From Polynucleobacter difficilis (GTDB lineage: Bacteria > Pseudomonadota > Gammaproteobacteria > Burkholderiales > Burkholderiaceae), in the NCBI RefSeq assembly GCF_003065365.1, contig NZ_CP023276.1, positions 930,001 to 994,000 of the forward strand: a DNA stretch of 64,000 nucleotides. The letters run 5' to 3'. A program made the translations under genes and the position numbers. Shown here piece after piece: positions 1 to 10,295 of this stretch (positions are counted from its first letter, which is position 1; each line of letters starts with the position of its first letter). The notes beneath the pieces were generated by a model. The model worked only from the letters and a program-made list of their open reading frames with translations, searched no databases and was not told the DNA's origin.

Positions 1-966
1 AAGGTGCTCGATCCCCAGTTCCAGGGACAAATTAAAGAACGCCTGAACTCACGCGATGCCGTGCGTTTGGTGTCCGGTTTTTCCAAATCTGCACTCGAGC
101 TTTGGCTAAACCAGCACGTTGACTATGGTCGCAAATTAGCTGAACTGGTCATCAAGCAAGCGCAAGCCCGTACCCGCGCTGGACAAAAAGTTGAAAAGAA
201 AAAATCGTCTGGCGTGGCTGTGCTGCCAGGCAAGTTAACGGATTGCGAGAATCAAGACGTTACGCTGAACGAACTCTTTTTGGTTGAGGGAGACTCTGCC
301 GGTGGTTCAGCCAAAATGGGCCGCAACAAAGAGTACCAGGCCATATTGCCGCTGCGTGGCAAGGTTCTCAATACCTGGGAAGCAGAGCGTGATCGCCTGT
401 TTGCGAACAACGAGGTGCATGATATTGCGGTGGCGATTGGTGTTGATCCCCATGGCCTCAATGACACACCCGACCTATCCAATTTGCGTTACGGCAAGAT
501 CTGCATTCTGTCCGATGCTGACGTAGATGGTTCGCATATTCAGGTCTTGTTGCTGACTTTATTCTATAAACACTTTCCGAAGTTATTGGATGCAGGTCAT
601 GTGTATATCGCTCGGCCACCACTCTTTCGAGTGGATGCGCCTGCACGCGGCAAGAAGCCAGCACAAAAAATCTATGCCCTCGATTCGAGCGAACTCAATG
701 CAATCGAAGACAAGTTACGCAAAGACGGTGTTCGCGATAACGCTTGGCAAATTTCCCGCTTTAAGGGCCTTGGCGAAATGAGTGCCGAGCAACTGTGGGA
801 TACCACCCTTAATCCCGATACGCGCCGCTTACTCCCAGTTACCTTGGGCGCATTAAGTGAGCAAGATACATTTAAAACCATGGACATGCTGATGGGTAAA
901 TCCGAATCTGGCGCGAGACGAGACTGGCTGGAAGAGCGTGGCAATGAAGTAGAGGCAGATATCTAA
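1..966 (+). CDS. parE: DNA topoisomerase IV subunit B (5'-truncated by window edge)
   Basis: This is the C-terminal 321 residues of the ATPase/TOPRIM subunit of topoisomerase IV, which with ParC decatenates daughter chromosomes. The reading frame is open at base 1, so the GHKL ATPase domain lies upstream of the window. The TOPRIM domain shows EGDSAGG at visible residues 95-101 and DADVDGSH at about 171-178 (metal-binding acidic residues). The stretch [19 protein letters not shown] and the short C-terminus without the long GyrB insertion favour ParE over GyrB. The stop codon overlaps the parC start by one base (TAATG), so the two subunits are translationally coupled. Confidence is high; only the true start is unseen. 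Confidence 0.95.
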   Translation, partial: KVLDPQFQGQIKERLNSRDAVRLVSGFSKSALELWLNQHVDYGRKLAELVIKQAQARTRAGQKVEKKKSSGVAVLPGKLTDCENQDVTLNELFLVEGDSAGGSAKMGRNKEYQAILPLRGKVLNTWEAERDRLFANNEVHDIAVAIGVDPHGLNDTPDLSNLRYGKICILSDADVDGSHIQVLLLTLFYKHFPKLLDAGHVYIARPPLFRVDAPARGKKPAQKIYALDSSELNAIEDKLRKDGVRDNAWQISRFKGLGEMSAEQLWDTTLNPDTRRLLPVTLGALSEQDTFKTMDMLMGKSESGARRDWLEERGNEVEADI

Positions 967-3392
967 TGGCAACCCGCAAACCCAAATCAGAAGCCAGTAT
1001 GCAAGAGCAAGCAGATTTATTTGCGATGGACGGCGCTGGCGCAAGCATCAGTTCGCCTCCCATCCCGCCACGCGCATCGTCGGACAGTATGGGTGGTGAT
1101 GGAGGTGATGGAAGCGAAGGATTAACGCTGGCGGTCTATGCCGAGCGGGCGTATTTAGACTACGCGATCAGCGTAGTGAAGGGCCGCGCTTTGCCTGAAG
1201 TGGCCGACGGTCAAAAGCCAGTGCAGCGGCGCATTCTCTTCTCGATGAGTGAGATGGGCTTACGTTCAGACGCAAAGCCAGTGAAAAGCGCCAGGGTGGT
1301 TGGCGATGTATTGGGTAAATTTCATCCGCATGGCGATCAATCGGCCTACGACGCCTTAGTTCGATTGGCCCAAAGCTTCTCATTGCGTTATCCCCTGATT
1401 GATGGTCAGGGCAACTTTGGTTCACGCGACGGCGATGGAGCTGCAGCGATGCGCTACACCGAAGCCCGTCTGACCAAGATTGCGACCCATTTGTTACTGA
1501 GTGAAATCGATGAAGGTACGGTTGCGTTTGCGCCAAACTACGATGGCTCTTTTCAGGAACCTAAATTACTTCCCGCGCGCCTGCCTTTTGTATTGCTTAA
1601 TGGCGCATCTGGTATTGCCGTTGGTATGGCCACGGAAATTCCATCGCACAATTTGCGCGAGGTGGCTGCAGCTGCCATAGCGCTCATGAAGTCTCCAAAC
1701 ATGAGCAGTACTGATTTGCTAGGGATTGTGCCAGGCCCAGACTTTCCGGGTGGCGGTCAAATTATTTCGTCTGCCAGTGATATTGCGCAGATTTACGAGG
1801 GCGGTCGCGGCAGTTTAAAAGTGCGGGCTCGCTGGTCGGTTGAAGAGTTGGCACGCGGTCAATGGCAAATTGTGGTGAATGAGTTACCGCCAGCAACGTC
1901 AACGCAGCGGGTGCTGCAAGAGATTGAAGAGCTGACTAACCCCAAAATCAAATTGGGTAAAAAATCATTAACGCCCGATCAAAGTAATACCAAAGCAGCC
2001 ATTTTGAATGTACTCGATTGTGTTCGTGACGAATCCAGCAAAGACGCTGCGGTACGTTTGGTATTCGAGCCCAAGAGCAAGAATGTCGAAGTTAATGACT
2101 TCGTCAATTTGCTGCTGGCACACACCTCGCTGGAGTCCAATGCGCCGATCAATTTGGTGATGATTGGCAACGATGGTCGTCCACGCCAAAAGAATTTAAA
2201 AGATATTATTTCCGAGTGGATTGCCTTCCGCGTTGCAACGGTAACGCGCCGCACCGAGCATCGTCTCGGTAAAGTCAATGCCCGCATTCATATTCTGGAA
2301 GGTCGCCAGATTATTTTGCTGAACATCGATAAGGTCATCAAAATCATTCGCAATAGCGATGAGCCAAAGGCTGACCTCATTACTGCTTTTAAGCTCAGCG
2401 ATCGCCAAGCCGAAGACATTCTTGAAATTCGCTTGCGCCAACTGGCACGGCTGGAGGCAATCAAAATTGAGCAAGAACTTAAAGAGCTCCAAAGCGAGAA
2501 GGCCGATCTGGATGGCCTCTTGCAAAGCGATAGCACTTTGCGCAAACGCATCATCAAGGAAATTGAATCCGATGCAAAAGAGTTTGGCGACGAGCGCCGT
2601 ACTTTAATCCAAGAAGATAAGCGCGCAATCGCAGAGGCTAAAGTGATTGATGAGCCGGTCACGGTAATCGTGTCGCAAAAGGGTTGGGTTCGCGTTCGCC
2701 AAGGCCACGAACACGACGCACAGCAGTTTTCGTTTAAGTCGGGTGATGCGCTCTACGCTACATATGAGTGCCGTACGGTGGATGTGATGCAAGGCTTCGG
2801 CAGCGACGGTCGTGTGTACACCGTTCCTGTTAGTGAGTTGCCGGGAGCGCGTGGCGATGGCGCGCCGCTAACTAGCTTTATTAACTTAGCAGCAGGCTCG
2901 CAAATGGTAGCGTATTACGCCGGCCAATTGGATGATTTGGTGCTGATTTCAACGCGGGCTGGCAACGGCTTCTTAGCAAATGTGTCCGATATGCTCACCC
3001 GCAACAAAGCAGGCAAGTCCTTTATTGGCGTTGACAGCAAGTTCAGCCCGGGCGATGCCCCGCTGGGAGCCAGCAAGGTGCGCCCTGGCATGAAGCAGGT
3101 CGCCTGTTTATCGGAAAGTGCGCGGCTATTGGTGTTCCCACTCGATGAGCTCAAGCGCCTACCAACCGGAGGCAAGGGCGTTATCTTGATGGGCTTGGAT
3201 GACAAAGAGCGCCTTGCGTCGGCGGTTGCCGTTGGCCCGGATGGCGCTACTTACTCTGGTGCGGGCCGGGCCGGAAAGCCAACCGAGTTAAGCCTCGACA
3301 GTAAGACCTTGAAGTCGTTTGCGGGCAACCGCGCGCGTAAGGGCCATTATTTAGAGCCACGCTTAAAAGACGGAAAGCTGAGCCCGAATTAA
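966..3392 (+). CDS. parC: DNA topoisomerase IV subunit A
   Basis: This is the DNA-cleaving subunit of topoisomerase IV (808 residues; E. coli ParC is about 750). An N-terminal tail of about 45 residues rich in S, G and P precedes the conserved start [18 protein letters not shown] and accounts for part of the extra length. The catalytic tyrosine is Tyr164 in [11 protein letters not shown]. The quinolone-resistance-determining stretch reads [11 protein letters not shown] (residues 120-130), with Gln125 where E. coli ParC has Ser80. A GyrA/ParC-type beta-propeller C-terminal domain follows. The gene starts inside the parE stop codon, as expected of a two-gene operon. The next gene is convergent. 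Confidence 0.96.
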   Translation: MATRKPKSEASMQEQADLFAMDGAGASISSPPIPPRASSDSMGGDGGDGSEGLTLAVYAERAYLDYAISVVKGRALPEVADGQKPVQRRILFSMSEMGLRSDAKPVKSARVVGDVLGKFHPHGDQSAYDALVRLAQSFSLRYPLIDGQGNFGSRDGDGAAAMRYTEARLTKIATHLLLSEIDEGTVAFAPNYDGSFQEPKLLPARLPFVLLNGASGIAVGMATEIPSHNLREVAAAAIALMKSPNMSSTDLLGIVPGPDFPGGGQIISSASDIAQIYEGGRGSLKVRARWSVEELARGQWQIVVNELPPATSTQRVLQEIEELTNPKIKLGKKSLTPDQSNTKAAILNVLDCVRDESSKDAAVRLVFEPKSKNVEVNDFVNLLLAHTSLESNAPINLVMIGNDGRPRQKNLKDIISEWIAFRVATVTRRTEHRLGKVNARIHILEGRQIILLNIDKVIKIIRNSDEPKADLITAFKLSDRQAEDILEIRLRQLARLEAIKIEQELKELQSEKADLDGLLQSDSTLRKRIIKEIESDAKEFGDERRTLIQEDKRAIAEAKVIDEPVTVIVSQKGWVRVRQGHEHDAQQFSFKSGDALYATYECRTVDVMQGFGSDGRVYTVPVSELPGARGDGAPLTSFINLAAGSQMVAYYAGQLDDLVLISTRAGNGFLANVSDMLTRNKAGKSFIGVDSKFSPGDAPLGASKVRPGMKQVACLSESARLLVFPLDELKRLPTGGKGVILMGLDDKERLASAVAVGPDGATYSGAGRAGKPTELSLDSKTLKSFAGNRARKGHYLEPRLKDGKLSPN

Positions 3393-3414
3393 GTCACTGC
3401 TTTTTTACTAGGCT

Positions 3415-3879
3415 TTACTCAATCTCGGCGATGAGTTCAATTTCAACGCAGGCACCCAGGGGTATTTGAGTTACTCCAAAGGCGCTGCGGGCATGCTTAC
3501 CAGCTTCGCCAAACACTTCAAATAACAGCTCGGAGCAGCCATTTATCACCAGGTGCTGCTCCGTAAAGAGGTCGGTCGAGTTAACCAGTCCCATCACTTT
3601 GACAATTCGCTTCACGCGATCCAGTGAGCCCAAGTGCGCTTCCAGGGTAGCCATTAAATCGATCGCAATCGAGCGTGCCGCGGCTTTGCCGCTAGGAGTA
3701 TCTATGTCTAAGCCCAATTTACCGACCCAAGGCTTGCCATTTTCTTTGGCGATATGCCCAGAAACAAAGACAGTAGAACCGGTGGTTACGGCCATGACGT
3801 AAGCGGCAGCAGGGCTTGCGGTGGCGGGGAGCTCAATACCGAGGTCTTTAAGGCGATCGCTGATGGGTTTGGTGGACAT
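3415..3879 (-). CDS. RidA/YjgF-family protein
   Basis: This 154-residue protein has the full RidA (YjgF/YER057c/UK114) fold signature. It has VFVSGHIAKENGKPWVGKLG near the N-terminus, the central SLDRVKRIVKVMGLVNS, and near the C-terminus ARSAFGVTQIPLGACVEIELIAEI. The arginine in ARSAFGV matches the residue that binds the substrate carboxylate in RidA deaminases. Archetypal RidA removes reactive 2-aminoacrylate and other enamines/imines. This member has a longer N-terminus (about 20 residues) than the 128-residue archetype and may belong to another subfamily, so the substrate is unproven. It is a monocistronic gene, convergent with parC (22 bases between stops) and divergent from the cytochrome genes. 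Confidence 0.88.
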   Translation of the reverse strand: MSTKPISDRLKDLGIELPATASPAAAYVMAVTTGSTVFVSGHIAKENGKPWVGKLGLDIDTPSGKAAARSIAIDLMATLEAHLGSLDRVKRIVKVMGLVNSTDLFTEQHLVINGCSELLFEVFGEAGKHARSAFGVTQIPLGACVEIELIAEIE

Positions 3880-4013
3880 ATATTGAGGCGCTTTTTAGGG
3901 ATAAAGGGGAGGGTAGAATCTTACTGCTAAATGCGGTAAAAATGAGTAATTGAGCACTCTCCGCTATACTCTTGCAAGCAAATTAGTCTGTTTTTTATAT
4001 ATTGATGATTTCC

Positions 4014-4394
4014 ATGAAAAAACTCTCCGTGAATCGTTTATTGTCCACCCTGATATTCACTGTCGGCGCTGGATTTTCTGTCCTCTCTGTGAATGCACAG
4101 GCACAGGATGTCAAAGGCTCTGCCGCTGCAGGCCAAGCGAAGGTTTGGCTCTGCACTGGTTGCCACGCCATTCCGGAGTACCGCGCTGATTACCCATTGG
4201 TTTATCGCGTACCGAAAATTGGCGGACAAAATGCTGCCTATATTTACGCTGCCTTAGAAGCGTACAAGTCAGGGGAGCGTAAGCATCCCACGATGCGCTC
4301 GATTGCTGGCAGCATGACTCCTCAAGATATGGCCGATGTGAGCGCGTATTACGCTGCACAAAATTCGACCTCTCCTGCAAACCCCTTAAAGTAA
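4014..4394 (+). CDS. Small periplasmic monoheme cytochrome c (first of two)
   Basis: This is a class I c-type cytochrome of 126 residues. It has an N-terminal signal peptide (MKK, hydrophobic core, cleavage near VNAQAQD), a haem-binding CTGCH, and a C-terminal MRSIAGSM that could supply the methionine axial ligand. It probably shuttles electrons in the periplasm; the partner is unknown. I chose ATG 4014 because it puts the Lys-Lys n-region at the start; ATG 4005 or TTG 4002 upstream are possible. A TATACT hexamer at 3965-3970 could be its -10 element. A second, similar cytochrome follows after 21 bases, which suggests a bicistronic unit. Confidence 0.87.
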   Translation: MKKLSVNRLLSTLIFTVGAGFSVLSVNAQAQDVKGSAAAGQAKVWLCTGCHAIPEYRADYPLVYRVPKIGGQNAAYIYAALEAYKSGERKHPTMRSIAGSMTPQDMADVSAYYAAQNSTSPANPLK

Positions 4395-4415
4395 TTTCGA
4401 TTTAGAGGTCCATTT

Positions 4416-4757
4416 ATGAAAGTCGCACTCCTTATTTCTTTTTTGCTTTCCAGCATTGGCATAGCTCAGGCTTCCGATCTGGCTAAGGGAAAAGAGCTAG
4501 TTGAAAAGAACAATTGTGCTGCCTGCCATGGCGCCAATTTGAACGAGCCGCTTGCTCCGGCGTACCCCAAGATTGCCGGACAGTACGCTGATTATTTGTA
4601 TTACGCCTTGCGTTCCTATCAAGTAGCAAACAACCCTAATTTTGGCCGCAAGAATGCAGTTATGGCATCGCAAGTAGCGCAGTACAGCGATGCCGATTTA
4701 CGCAATATGGCTGCCTACATTGCCTCATTACCAGGCACGATGGTGATCAAGAAGTAA
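4416..4757 (+). CDS. Small periplasmic monoheme cytochrome c (second of two)
   Basis: This 113-residue class I cytochrome c has a signal peptide (cleavage near AQASDLA), the haem motif CAACH, and a methionine near AVMASQVAQYSDADL as candidate axial ligand. The length and the pattern AYPKIAGQYADYLYYALRSY resemble single domains of cytochrome c4/c553. It shares this pattern with the upstream cytochrome (YRVPKIGGQNAAYIYAALEAY), so the pair probably arose by duplication. A Shine-Dalgarno-like AGAGG lies about 7 bases before the ATG. The gene is co-directional with the first cytochrome and convergent with the GntR regulator, with only 12 bases between stops. The redox partner cannot be told from the sequence. 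Confidence 0.88.
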   Translation: MKVALLISFLLSSIGIAQASDLAKGKELVEKNNCAACHGANLNEPLAPAYPKIAGQYADYLYYALRSYQVANNPNFGRKNAVMASQVAQYSDADLRNMAAYIASLPGTMVIKK

Positions 4758-4769
4758 TTTAGTAAAAGC

Positions 4770-5402
4770 CTAGCGCGTGGCCTCGAGCCCGCGCGCTAGA
4801 TGGGCCTGCATGGCTTCTTGTGCAGCAGCTCCATCTCTTTTTATTAATGCTTTCAGTATGTTACGGTGCTCATTTAAGGCGCTCTGTAATCGGCCAGACC
4901 GGCCCAAGGAATCTCGACGTTGTAGTTTGAGCACCTTGCGTAGGTCGTCAACAACCCCATTCATCCAGCGATTGCCTGCAATCTCCATAATCAACTCGTG
5001 AAAGCGCACGTTGATCTCAAAAAACTGCTCTTCATCGCGATCGGCTGCGGCTTTTTCAAGCTTTAAGTGCAAATTATCCAGCTGATTGAGTTGTGCCTCG
5101 CTTGCTTTTAAGGCCGCTTCTTTCGCTGCAAACCCCTCTAATTGAGCTAAAACAGCAAAAATCTGCTCTAAATCGCCGCGTTCTACCTCAGTAACGTAAG
5201 CGCCACGCCTCGGCTTCATCGTCACCAAGCCTTCGGAGGCGAGTACCTTGATTGCTTCGCGCATGGGTGTTCGGCTGATGCCAAAGGTTACGGCCAAACT
5301 TTGCTCATCCAGCCAACTGCCTGGCGGCAGCGTGTGGGCAAATATCTGCGCGCGAAGGCGTTCAGCGACGTCGTGATAAAGGGGTCTATTGCTTAAATTC
5401 AT
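4770..5402 (-). CDS. GntR-family transcriptional regulator, FCD (FadR) subfamily
   Basis: This is a 210-residue DNA-binding regulator. The winged helix-turn-helix at residues about 10-65 includes PGSWLDEQSLAVTFGISRTPMREAIKVLASEGL and the wing RRGAYVTEV. An all-helical FCD effector domain follows, with the usual metal/ligand pattern (NVRFHELIMEIAGNRWM). FCD regulators often bind small organic acids. It is transcribed divergently from the methylmalonyl-CoA mutase cluster, and the intergenic region holds a palindromic site. It is therefore probably the local regulator of propionyl-CoA/methylmalonyl-CoA metabolism and of itself. The effector is not identifiable. The ATG at 5402 has no clear Shine-Dalgarno sequence. 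Confidence 0.9.
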   Translation of the reverse strand: MNLSNRPLYHDVAERLRAQIFAHTLPPGSWLDEQSLAVTFGISRTPMREAIKVLASEGLVTMKPRRGAYVTEVERGDLEQIFAVLAQLEGFAAKEAALKASEAQLNQLDNLHLKLEKAAADRDEEQFFEINVRFHELIMEIAGNRWMNGVVDDLRKVLKLQRRDSLGRSGRLQSALNEHRNILKALIKRDGAAAQEAMQAHLARGLEATR

Positions 5403-5416
5403 GGATTTTCGACTAA

Positions 5417-5442
5417 ATTGTATTAATAATTATGTATACAAT
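5417..5442. promoter_or_regulatory. Candidate GntR/FCD operator between regulator and mutase cluster
   Basis: Two nested symmetric elements are visible. The first is a perfect inverted repeat ATTGTAT (5417-5423) with ATACAAT (5436-5442), separated by 12 bases. The second is a perfect 8-base palindrome TGTATACA (5433-5440) overlapping its right arm. FCD regulators typically bind short palindromes with a GTATAC-like core. The site lies in an A+T-rich 120-base gap between the two divergent starts, so it can control both directions. Assigning it to the adjacent regulator is inference. Confidence 0.6.
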
Positions 5443-5523
5443 ATCTAGACAGAAGTCGATTTGTCAAGCAAAATACGAATAATTAAAAATGATGTCGTCA
5501 CTAAGCCAACAGGAGTAAGTGGA

Positions 5524-7704
5524 ATGAGTTCATCCAATGCCAAGCCGAATCCGTGGCCCGATTCCAAAAAAGTGGAATTGAGCGATTGGGAAAAAGCGGC
5601 ACAAAAATCAGCCCCCAATGGCAATACCGATGCGCTGGGCTGGAATACACCGGATGGCATTCATTTAAAAGCCTTGTATACCGCAGCGGATTCTGCAAGC
5701 TTGCCGTATGCCAATACCCTGCCTGGATTTGAGCCATTTGTGCGCGGGCCGCAGGCCACCATGTATGCAGTAAGGCCTTGGACCATCCGCCAGTACGCAG
5801 GCTTCTCGACGGCAGAAGAGTCCAATGCGTTTTACCGTAAAGCATTGGCAGCTGGCGGTCAGGGCGTCTCTGTTGCATTCGATTTGGCAACCCACCGGGG
5901 CTACGATTCCGATCATCCGCGGGTAACCGGCGATGTCGGTAAGGCTGGGGTTGCGATTGACTCCGTCGAGGACATGAAAATCCTCTTTAATGGCATTCCG
6001 CTCGATACCGTTTCGGTATCCATGACCATGAATGGCGCCGTATTACCGGTACTGGCTGGCTATATCGTGGCAGGCGAAGAGCAGGGCGTGAGTCAGGCGC
6101 AGCTCTCCGGGACGATTCAGAATGACATTCTGAAAGAGTTCATGGTTCGCAATACCTACATCTATCCGCCTGAGCCATCGATGCGCATCATTGGCGACAT
6201 CATTGAGTACACCGCAAAGCACATGCCCAAGTTCAACTCGATCTCGATCTCGGGTTATCACATGCAAGAGGCTGGCGCTAATCAAGTATTGGAGCTTGCC
6301 TTCACCCTGGCCGACGGCAAAGAGTACGTTAAAACTGCATTAGCCAAGGGCTTGGATGTCGACGGCTTTGCTGGACGCCTGTCCTTCTTTTTTGCCATTG
6401 GCATGAACTTCTACTTGGAGGTTGCGAAATTGCGCGCTGCTCGTTTGCTGTGGTGGCGCATCATGAAAGAGTTCAATCCGCAAAATCCAAAATCGCTGAT
6501 GCTGCGAACCCATTGCCAGACCTCGGGCTGGTCTTTAACCGAACAAGATCCCTATAACAATGTGGTACGCACCACGGTAGAAGCCATGGCGGCAGTCTTT
6601 GGTGGTACTCAGTCCTTGCATACCAATTCGTTTGACGAAGCGATTGCGTTGCCATCGGAAACCTCCAGCCGAATTGCACGCAACACCCAGTTAATTCTCC
6701 AGGAAGAAACCCATATCACTAGCGTGATTGATCCCTGGGCTGGCTCCTACATGATGGAAAACCTCACGCAAGAGATGGCCGATAAAGCATGGGAAATTGT
6801 GCTCGAAGTCGACGCCATGGGCGGCATGACCAAAGCAGTTGAAAGTGGTTGGGCTAAGCTCAAAATTGAAGCCGCTGCTGCTGAAAAGCAAGCCAAAATT
6901 GATTCGGGCGCCGATGTCATCGTGGGCGTGAATAAATACAAACTGGATAAAGAAGAGTTGGTCGATGTCTTGGTGATTGATAACGACAAAGTGCGTATCA
7001 ATCAAATCGAACGCTTGAATTCGATTAAGGCATCGCGCGATAGTAAAAAGGTAGCGGCTGCACTGGAGGCGCTAACCAAGGCGGCGGCAGATCAAACCGG
7101 TAATTTATTGGAGTTAGCGGTAGCAGCAATGCGCTTGCGCGCTACCGTCGGTGAAGTATCTGACGCTTTAGAACAAGTCTACGGGCGCCATCGCGCCGAT
7201 ACGCAAAAGGTGACCGGAGTGTATGCAGCTGCTTATGACTCAGCCGAGGGCTGGGAAAAACTCAAAGGGGAGCTCGCTCAATTCGCGAGTGATTTTGGAC
7301 GCAGACCGCGCGTGATGATTGCCAAGCTCGGCCAGGATGGCCATGACCGCGGCGCAAAAGTGGTCGCCACCGCATTTGCGGATCTGGGTTTTGATGTGGA
7401 CATTGGTCCACTGTTTCAGACTCCAGAGGAATGTGCGCGCCAGGCGATTGAGAATGACGTTCATGCGCTGGGTATTTCTACTTTGGCGGCGGGTCACAAA
7501 ACCTTGGTGCCAGCAATCATCGCTGAATTGCGTAAGCAGGGCGCCGATGACATCATTGTGTTCGTTGGCGGCGTCATTCCGCGACAAGATTATGAATTCT
7601 TGTATGAGGCAGGCGTAAAGGGCATCTATGGTCCGGGCACCCCGATTCCCGCTTCTGCCAAAGACGTGCTCGAGCAAATTCGCAAACAAGCAAAGCCGCT
7701 CTAA
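5524..7704 (+). CDS. scpA: Methylmalonyl-CoA mutase (single-chain, B12-dependent)
   Basis: This enzyme interconverts (R)-methylmalonyl-CoA and succinyl-CoA using adenosylcobalamin. It has 726 residues and combines a catalytic TIM barrel ([52 protein letters not shown]) with a C-terminal cobalamin-binding Rossmann domain. That domain contains the DxHxxG motif as [10 protein letters not shown], and further on FVGGVIP. The layout matches the homodimeric type (E. coli Sbm/ScpA, 714 residues). I chose ATG 5524 because AGGAG at 5511-5515 is well spaced; an in-frame TTG at 5461 would add 21 residues but has no such site. It heads the run with meaB, pccB, pccA and a VOC gene. Confidence 0.95.
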   Translation: MSSSNAKPNPWPDSKKVELSDWEKAAQKSAPNGNTDALGWNTPDGIHLKALYTAADSASLPYANTLPGFEPFVRGPQATMYAVRPWTIRQYAGFSTAEESNAFYRKALAAGGQGVSVAFDLATHRGYDSDHPRVTGDVGKAGVAIDSVEDMKILFNGIPLDTVSVSMTMNGAVLPVLAGYIVAGEEQGVSQAQLSGTIQNDILKEFMVRNTYIYPPEPSMRIIGDIIEYTAKHMPKFNSISISGYHMQEAGANQVLELAFTLADGKEYVKTALAKGLDVDGFAGRLSFFFAIGMNFYLEVAKLRAARLLWWRIMKEFNPQNPKSLMLRTHCQTSGWSLTEQDPYNNVVRTTVEAMAAVFGGTQSLHTNSFDEAIALPSETSSRIARNTQLILQEETHITSVIDPWAGSYMMENLTQEMADKAWEIVLEVDAMGGMTKAVESGWAKLKIEAAAAEKQAKIDSGADVIVGVNKYKLDKEELVDVLVIDNDKVRINQIERLNSIKASRDSKKVAAALEALTKAAADQTGNLLELAVAAMRLRATVGEVSDALEQVYGRHRADTQKVTGVYAAAYDSAEGWEKLKGELAQFASDFGRRPRVMIAKLGQDGHDRGAKVVATAFADLGFDVDIGPLFQTPEECARQAIENDVHALGISTLAAGHKTLVPAIIAELRKQGADDIIVFVGGVIPRQDYEFLYEAGVKGIYGPGTPIPASAKDVLEQIRKQAKPL

Positions 7705-7710
7705 TTCACC

Positions 7711-8736
7711 ATGCTGCCTGCCGCTGATCAAGCCTTGTTTGATGCAATTACAGGTCCATCAGGATCGGCGCAGCGTCGCGCTTTGGCTAAGGCCATTACC
7801 TTGTTGGAGTCCACTCGCTTGGACCATCGCAAGCGCGCAGATGAATTACTGAATGCGTTGCTGCCAAAGACGGGAAGGTCATTTCGTTTAGGTATCTCCG
7901 GAGTTCCTGGAGTAGGAAAGTCAACCCTGATTGAAACCCTGGGTCTCTATTTGATTGAGCGCGGTCACCGCGTAGCTGTTCTGGCAATCGATCCATCCTC
8001 AAGCCTATCGGGCGGATCGATTTTGGGTGACAAGACCCGCATGGAGCAGCTCTCGGTGCATGAATGTGCATTCATCCGGCCCAGCCCATCTTCCGGAACA
8101 TTGGGCGGCGTTGCCGAAAAAACCCGCGAAGCACTTTTAGTCGCCGAAGCGGCTGGGCACGACGTCGTGATTGTGGAAACCGTCGGCGTTGGTCAGAGTG
8201 AAATTGCTGTGGCTGGCATGACCGATTTATTTTTGCTACTGCAATTACCCAATGCGGGTGATGATTTGCAGGCGATTAAAAAAGGGGTGATGGAACTGGC
8301 TGACTTGATTGTGATCAACAAGGCCGACATTGATCCCAATGCTGCAATGCGCGCACAAGCATTTATTACCAGCTCCCTACGATTATTGGGCTTTCAGGGA
8401 AACCCGGATCACGCCTCGCACGATACGGAGTATTGGCATCCCATCGTCATGTCCTTATCGGCATTGCAAGGGACCGGCATCACCGACTTGTGGGATCACA
8501 TTCTGCGCTTTCAAAAACTGCAAACGGCCAATGGTCGATTGGCTGCCCGGCGTCAAGTGCAGTCAGGCGCCTGGATGTGGGAACGCATCGATGCTGGACT
8601 CAAAAGTGCATTTAAAAATAACCCCGCAGTTCAGGCTTTACTTCCCGAACTGAGCAATGCCGTCAATCTTGGAACCATCGCCCCCTCGGTTGCTGCAAGG
8701 CGCTTACTTGAAGCGCTGGGCCACACCTCTTTCTAA
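7711..8736 (+). CDS. meaB: Methylmalonyl-CoA mutase-associated GTPase MeaB
   Basis: This G3E-family P-loop GTPase loads adenosylcobalamin onto methylmalonyl-CoA mutase and protects the mutase from inactivation. It has 341 residues. Motifs seen are the Walker A GVPGVGKST, the family signature IDPSSSLSGGSILGDKTRM, VIVETVGVGQSE (switch/Walker B region) and NKAD for guanine recognition. A C-terminal helical dimerisation arm is consistent with the length. It starts 6 bases after the mutase stop, and its own stop overlaps the pccB ribosome-binding site. Older annotations call this family ArgK or LAO/AO transport ATPase; the position next to the mutase supports MeaB. No clear Shine-Dalgarno precedes ATG 7711, so it may be coupled to mutase translation. 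Confidence 0.94.
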   Translation: MLPAADQALFDAITGPSGSAQRRALAKAITLLESTRLDHRKRADELLNALLPKTGRSFRLGISGVPGVGKSTLIETLGLYLIERGHRVAVLAIDPSSSLSGGSILGDKTRMEQLSVHECAFIRPSPSSGTLGGVAEKTREALLVAEAAGHDVVIVETVGVGQSEIAVAGMTDLFLLLQLPNAGDDLQAIKKGVMELADLIVINKADIDPNAAMRAQAFITSSLRLLGFQGNPDHASHDTEYWHPIVMSLSALQGTGITDLWDHILRFQKLQTANGRLAARRQVQSGAWMWERIDAGLKSAFKNNPAVQALLPELSNAVNLGTIAPSVAARRLLEALGHTSF

Positions 8737-8745
8737 GGAGTCAGT

Positions 8746-10278
8746 ATGCAAGACATCATCCATCAACTGGAAGCCAAGCGGGAGTTAGCGCGCCTTGGCG
8801 GCGGTCAAAAACGAATTCAGGCACAGCATGCCAAAGGCAAGTTAACCGCCCGTGAGCGTATTGAATTGCTCTTGGACGCAGGCAGCTTTGAAGAGTGGGA
8901 TATGTTTGTTGAGCACCGCTGCACCGATTTTGGTATGGCAGATCAAACCGTGCCAGGCGATGGTGTTGTCACGGGTTACGGCATGATCAATGGGCGACTG
9001 GTGTTTGTCTTTTCTCAAGACTTTACGGTTCTGGGCGGCTCTTTATCCGAAGCCCATGCCGAGAAGATTTGCAAGGTCATGGATCAAGCCATGAAAGTTG
9101 GCGCTCCCGTCATTGGCTTAAATGATTCGGGCGGCGCTCGTATTCAGGAGGGCGTTGCTTCCTTGGGTGGCTACGCCGATATTTTTCAGCGCAATGTGAC
9201 CGCCTCCGGCGTGATTCCACAAATCTCATTAATCATGGGGCCATCTGCTGGCGGCGCGGTGTACTCGCCGGCACTGACTGACTTTATCTTTATGGTTAAA
9301 GACAGTTCGTATATGTTTGTAACGGGTCCCGAGGTTGTCAAAACCGTGACCCACGAAGATGTAACAGCGGAAGAGCTGGGCGGAGCAGTAACCCATTCGA
9401 CGGTTTCAGGCGTGTGTGATTTAGCCTTTGAAAATGATGTCGAGGCAATAATGGTGTTGCGTCGTTTTTTTAATTACTTACCTTTATCCAATAAAGAAAA
9501 GCCACCAACATTACGCTCGGCTCGGCGCGATGAGGCGCCGGATTACTCACTGGATACCTTGGTGCCGGCCAATCCCAATCAACCGTATGACATGCATGAG
9601 TTGATTCGTAAGATTGCAGACGACGGGGAGTTCTTTGAATTACAGCCCGATTACGCCAAAAATATTTTGATTGGTTTTGGTCGGATGGAAGGGCAGACGA
9701 TTGGCATTGTCGCCAATCAACCCCTGGTTTTGGCGGGCTGTTTGGATATAAAGGCATCAATAAAGGCTGCTCGTTTTGTGCGTTTTTGCGACGCCTTCAA
9801 TATTCCCGTCGTCACCCTCGTCGATGTTCCTGGCTTTATGCCGGGTACCGCTCAAGAATACGGCGGCATTATTAAACACGGCGCGAAATTACTCTATGCC
9901 TATGCTGATTGCACTGTACCCAAAGTCACCCTGATTACGCGCAAAGCCTATGGTGGCGCCTATGATGTGATGGCATCCAAGCACCTGCGCGGTGATGTGA
10001 ACTTTGCATGGCCTTCAGCTGAGATTGCCGTGATGGGGCCGAAAGGCGCTGTTGAAATCATCTTCCGCGAAGAAAAAAGCGATCCCGAAAAAATCGCTGC
10101 ACGCGAGGCGGAATACAAGGCCAAGTTTGCAAACCCCTTTGTGGCAGGTCGTCGCGGCTACATCGATGACGTGATCTTGCCGCATGAATCGCGTAAGCGA
10201 ATTGCACGATCGCTCGCTATGCTGAAAGATAAGGACCTTAAAAATCCGGAGCGCAAACACGGCAATATTCCCCTGTAA
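8746..10278 (+). CDS. pccB: Propionyl-CoA carboxylase beta (carboxyltransferase) subunit
   Basis: This is the carboxyltransferase subunit (510 residues) that moves CO2 from carboxybiotin to propionyl-CoA to give methylmalonyl-CoA. The two crotonase-like halves are evident. The N half has [24 protein letters not shown] and the oxyanion-hole region [20 protein letters not shown]. The C half has [29 protein letters not shown] and [19 protein letters not shown]. The ending, [28 protein letters not shown], is typical of PccB. AAGGAG at 8735-8740 precedes the ATG and overlaps the meaB stop. Acetyl- or methylcrotonyl-CoA carboxylase is less likely because the mutase and MeaB genes sit directly upstream. 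Confidence 0.95.
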   Translation: MQDIIHQLEAKRELARLGGGQKRIQAQHAKGKLTARERIELLLDAGSFEEWDMFVEHRCTDFGMADQTVPGDGVVTGYGMINGRLVFVFSQDFTVLGGSLSEAHAEKICKVMDQAMKVGAPVIGLNDSGGARIQEGVASLGGYADIFQRNVTASGVIPQISLIMGPSAGGAVYSPALTDFIFMVKDSSYMFVTGPEVVKTVTHEDVTAEELGGAVTHSTVSGVCDLAFENDVEAIMVLRRFFNYLPLSNKEKPPTLRSARRDEAPDYSLDTLVPANPNQPYDMHELIRKIADDGEFFELQPDYAKNILIGFGRMEGQTIGIVANQPLVLAGCLDIKASIKAARFVRFCDAFNIPVVTLVDVPGFMPGTAQEYGGIIKHGAKLLYAYADCTVPKVTLITRKAYGGAYDVMASKHLRGDVNFAWPSAEIAVMGPKGAVEIIFREEKSDPEKIAAREAEYKAKFANPFVAGRRGYIDDVILPHESRKRIARSLAMLKDKDLKNPERKHGNIPL

Positions 10279-10295
10279 TGGATAGGCACGATCAC

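Noticed and set aside
1..966. GyrB instead of ParE
   Set aside because: The partner gene is ParC-like, the long GyrB insertion is lacking, and the motif after the TOPRIM site matches ParE.
1168..1536. 122-codon open frame on the minus strand inside parC
   Set aside because: Antisense to the parC catalytic region with no start signals or recognisable motifs.
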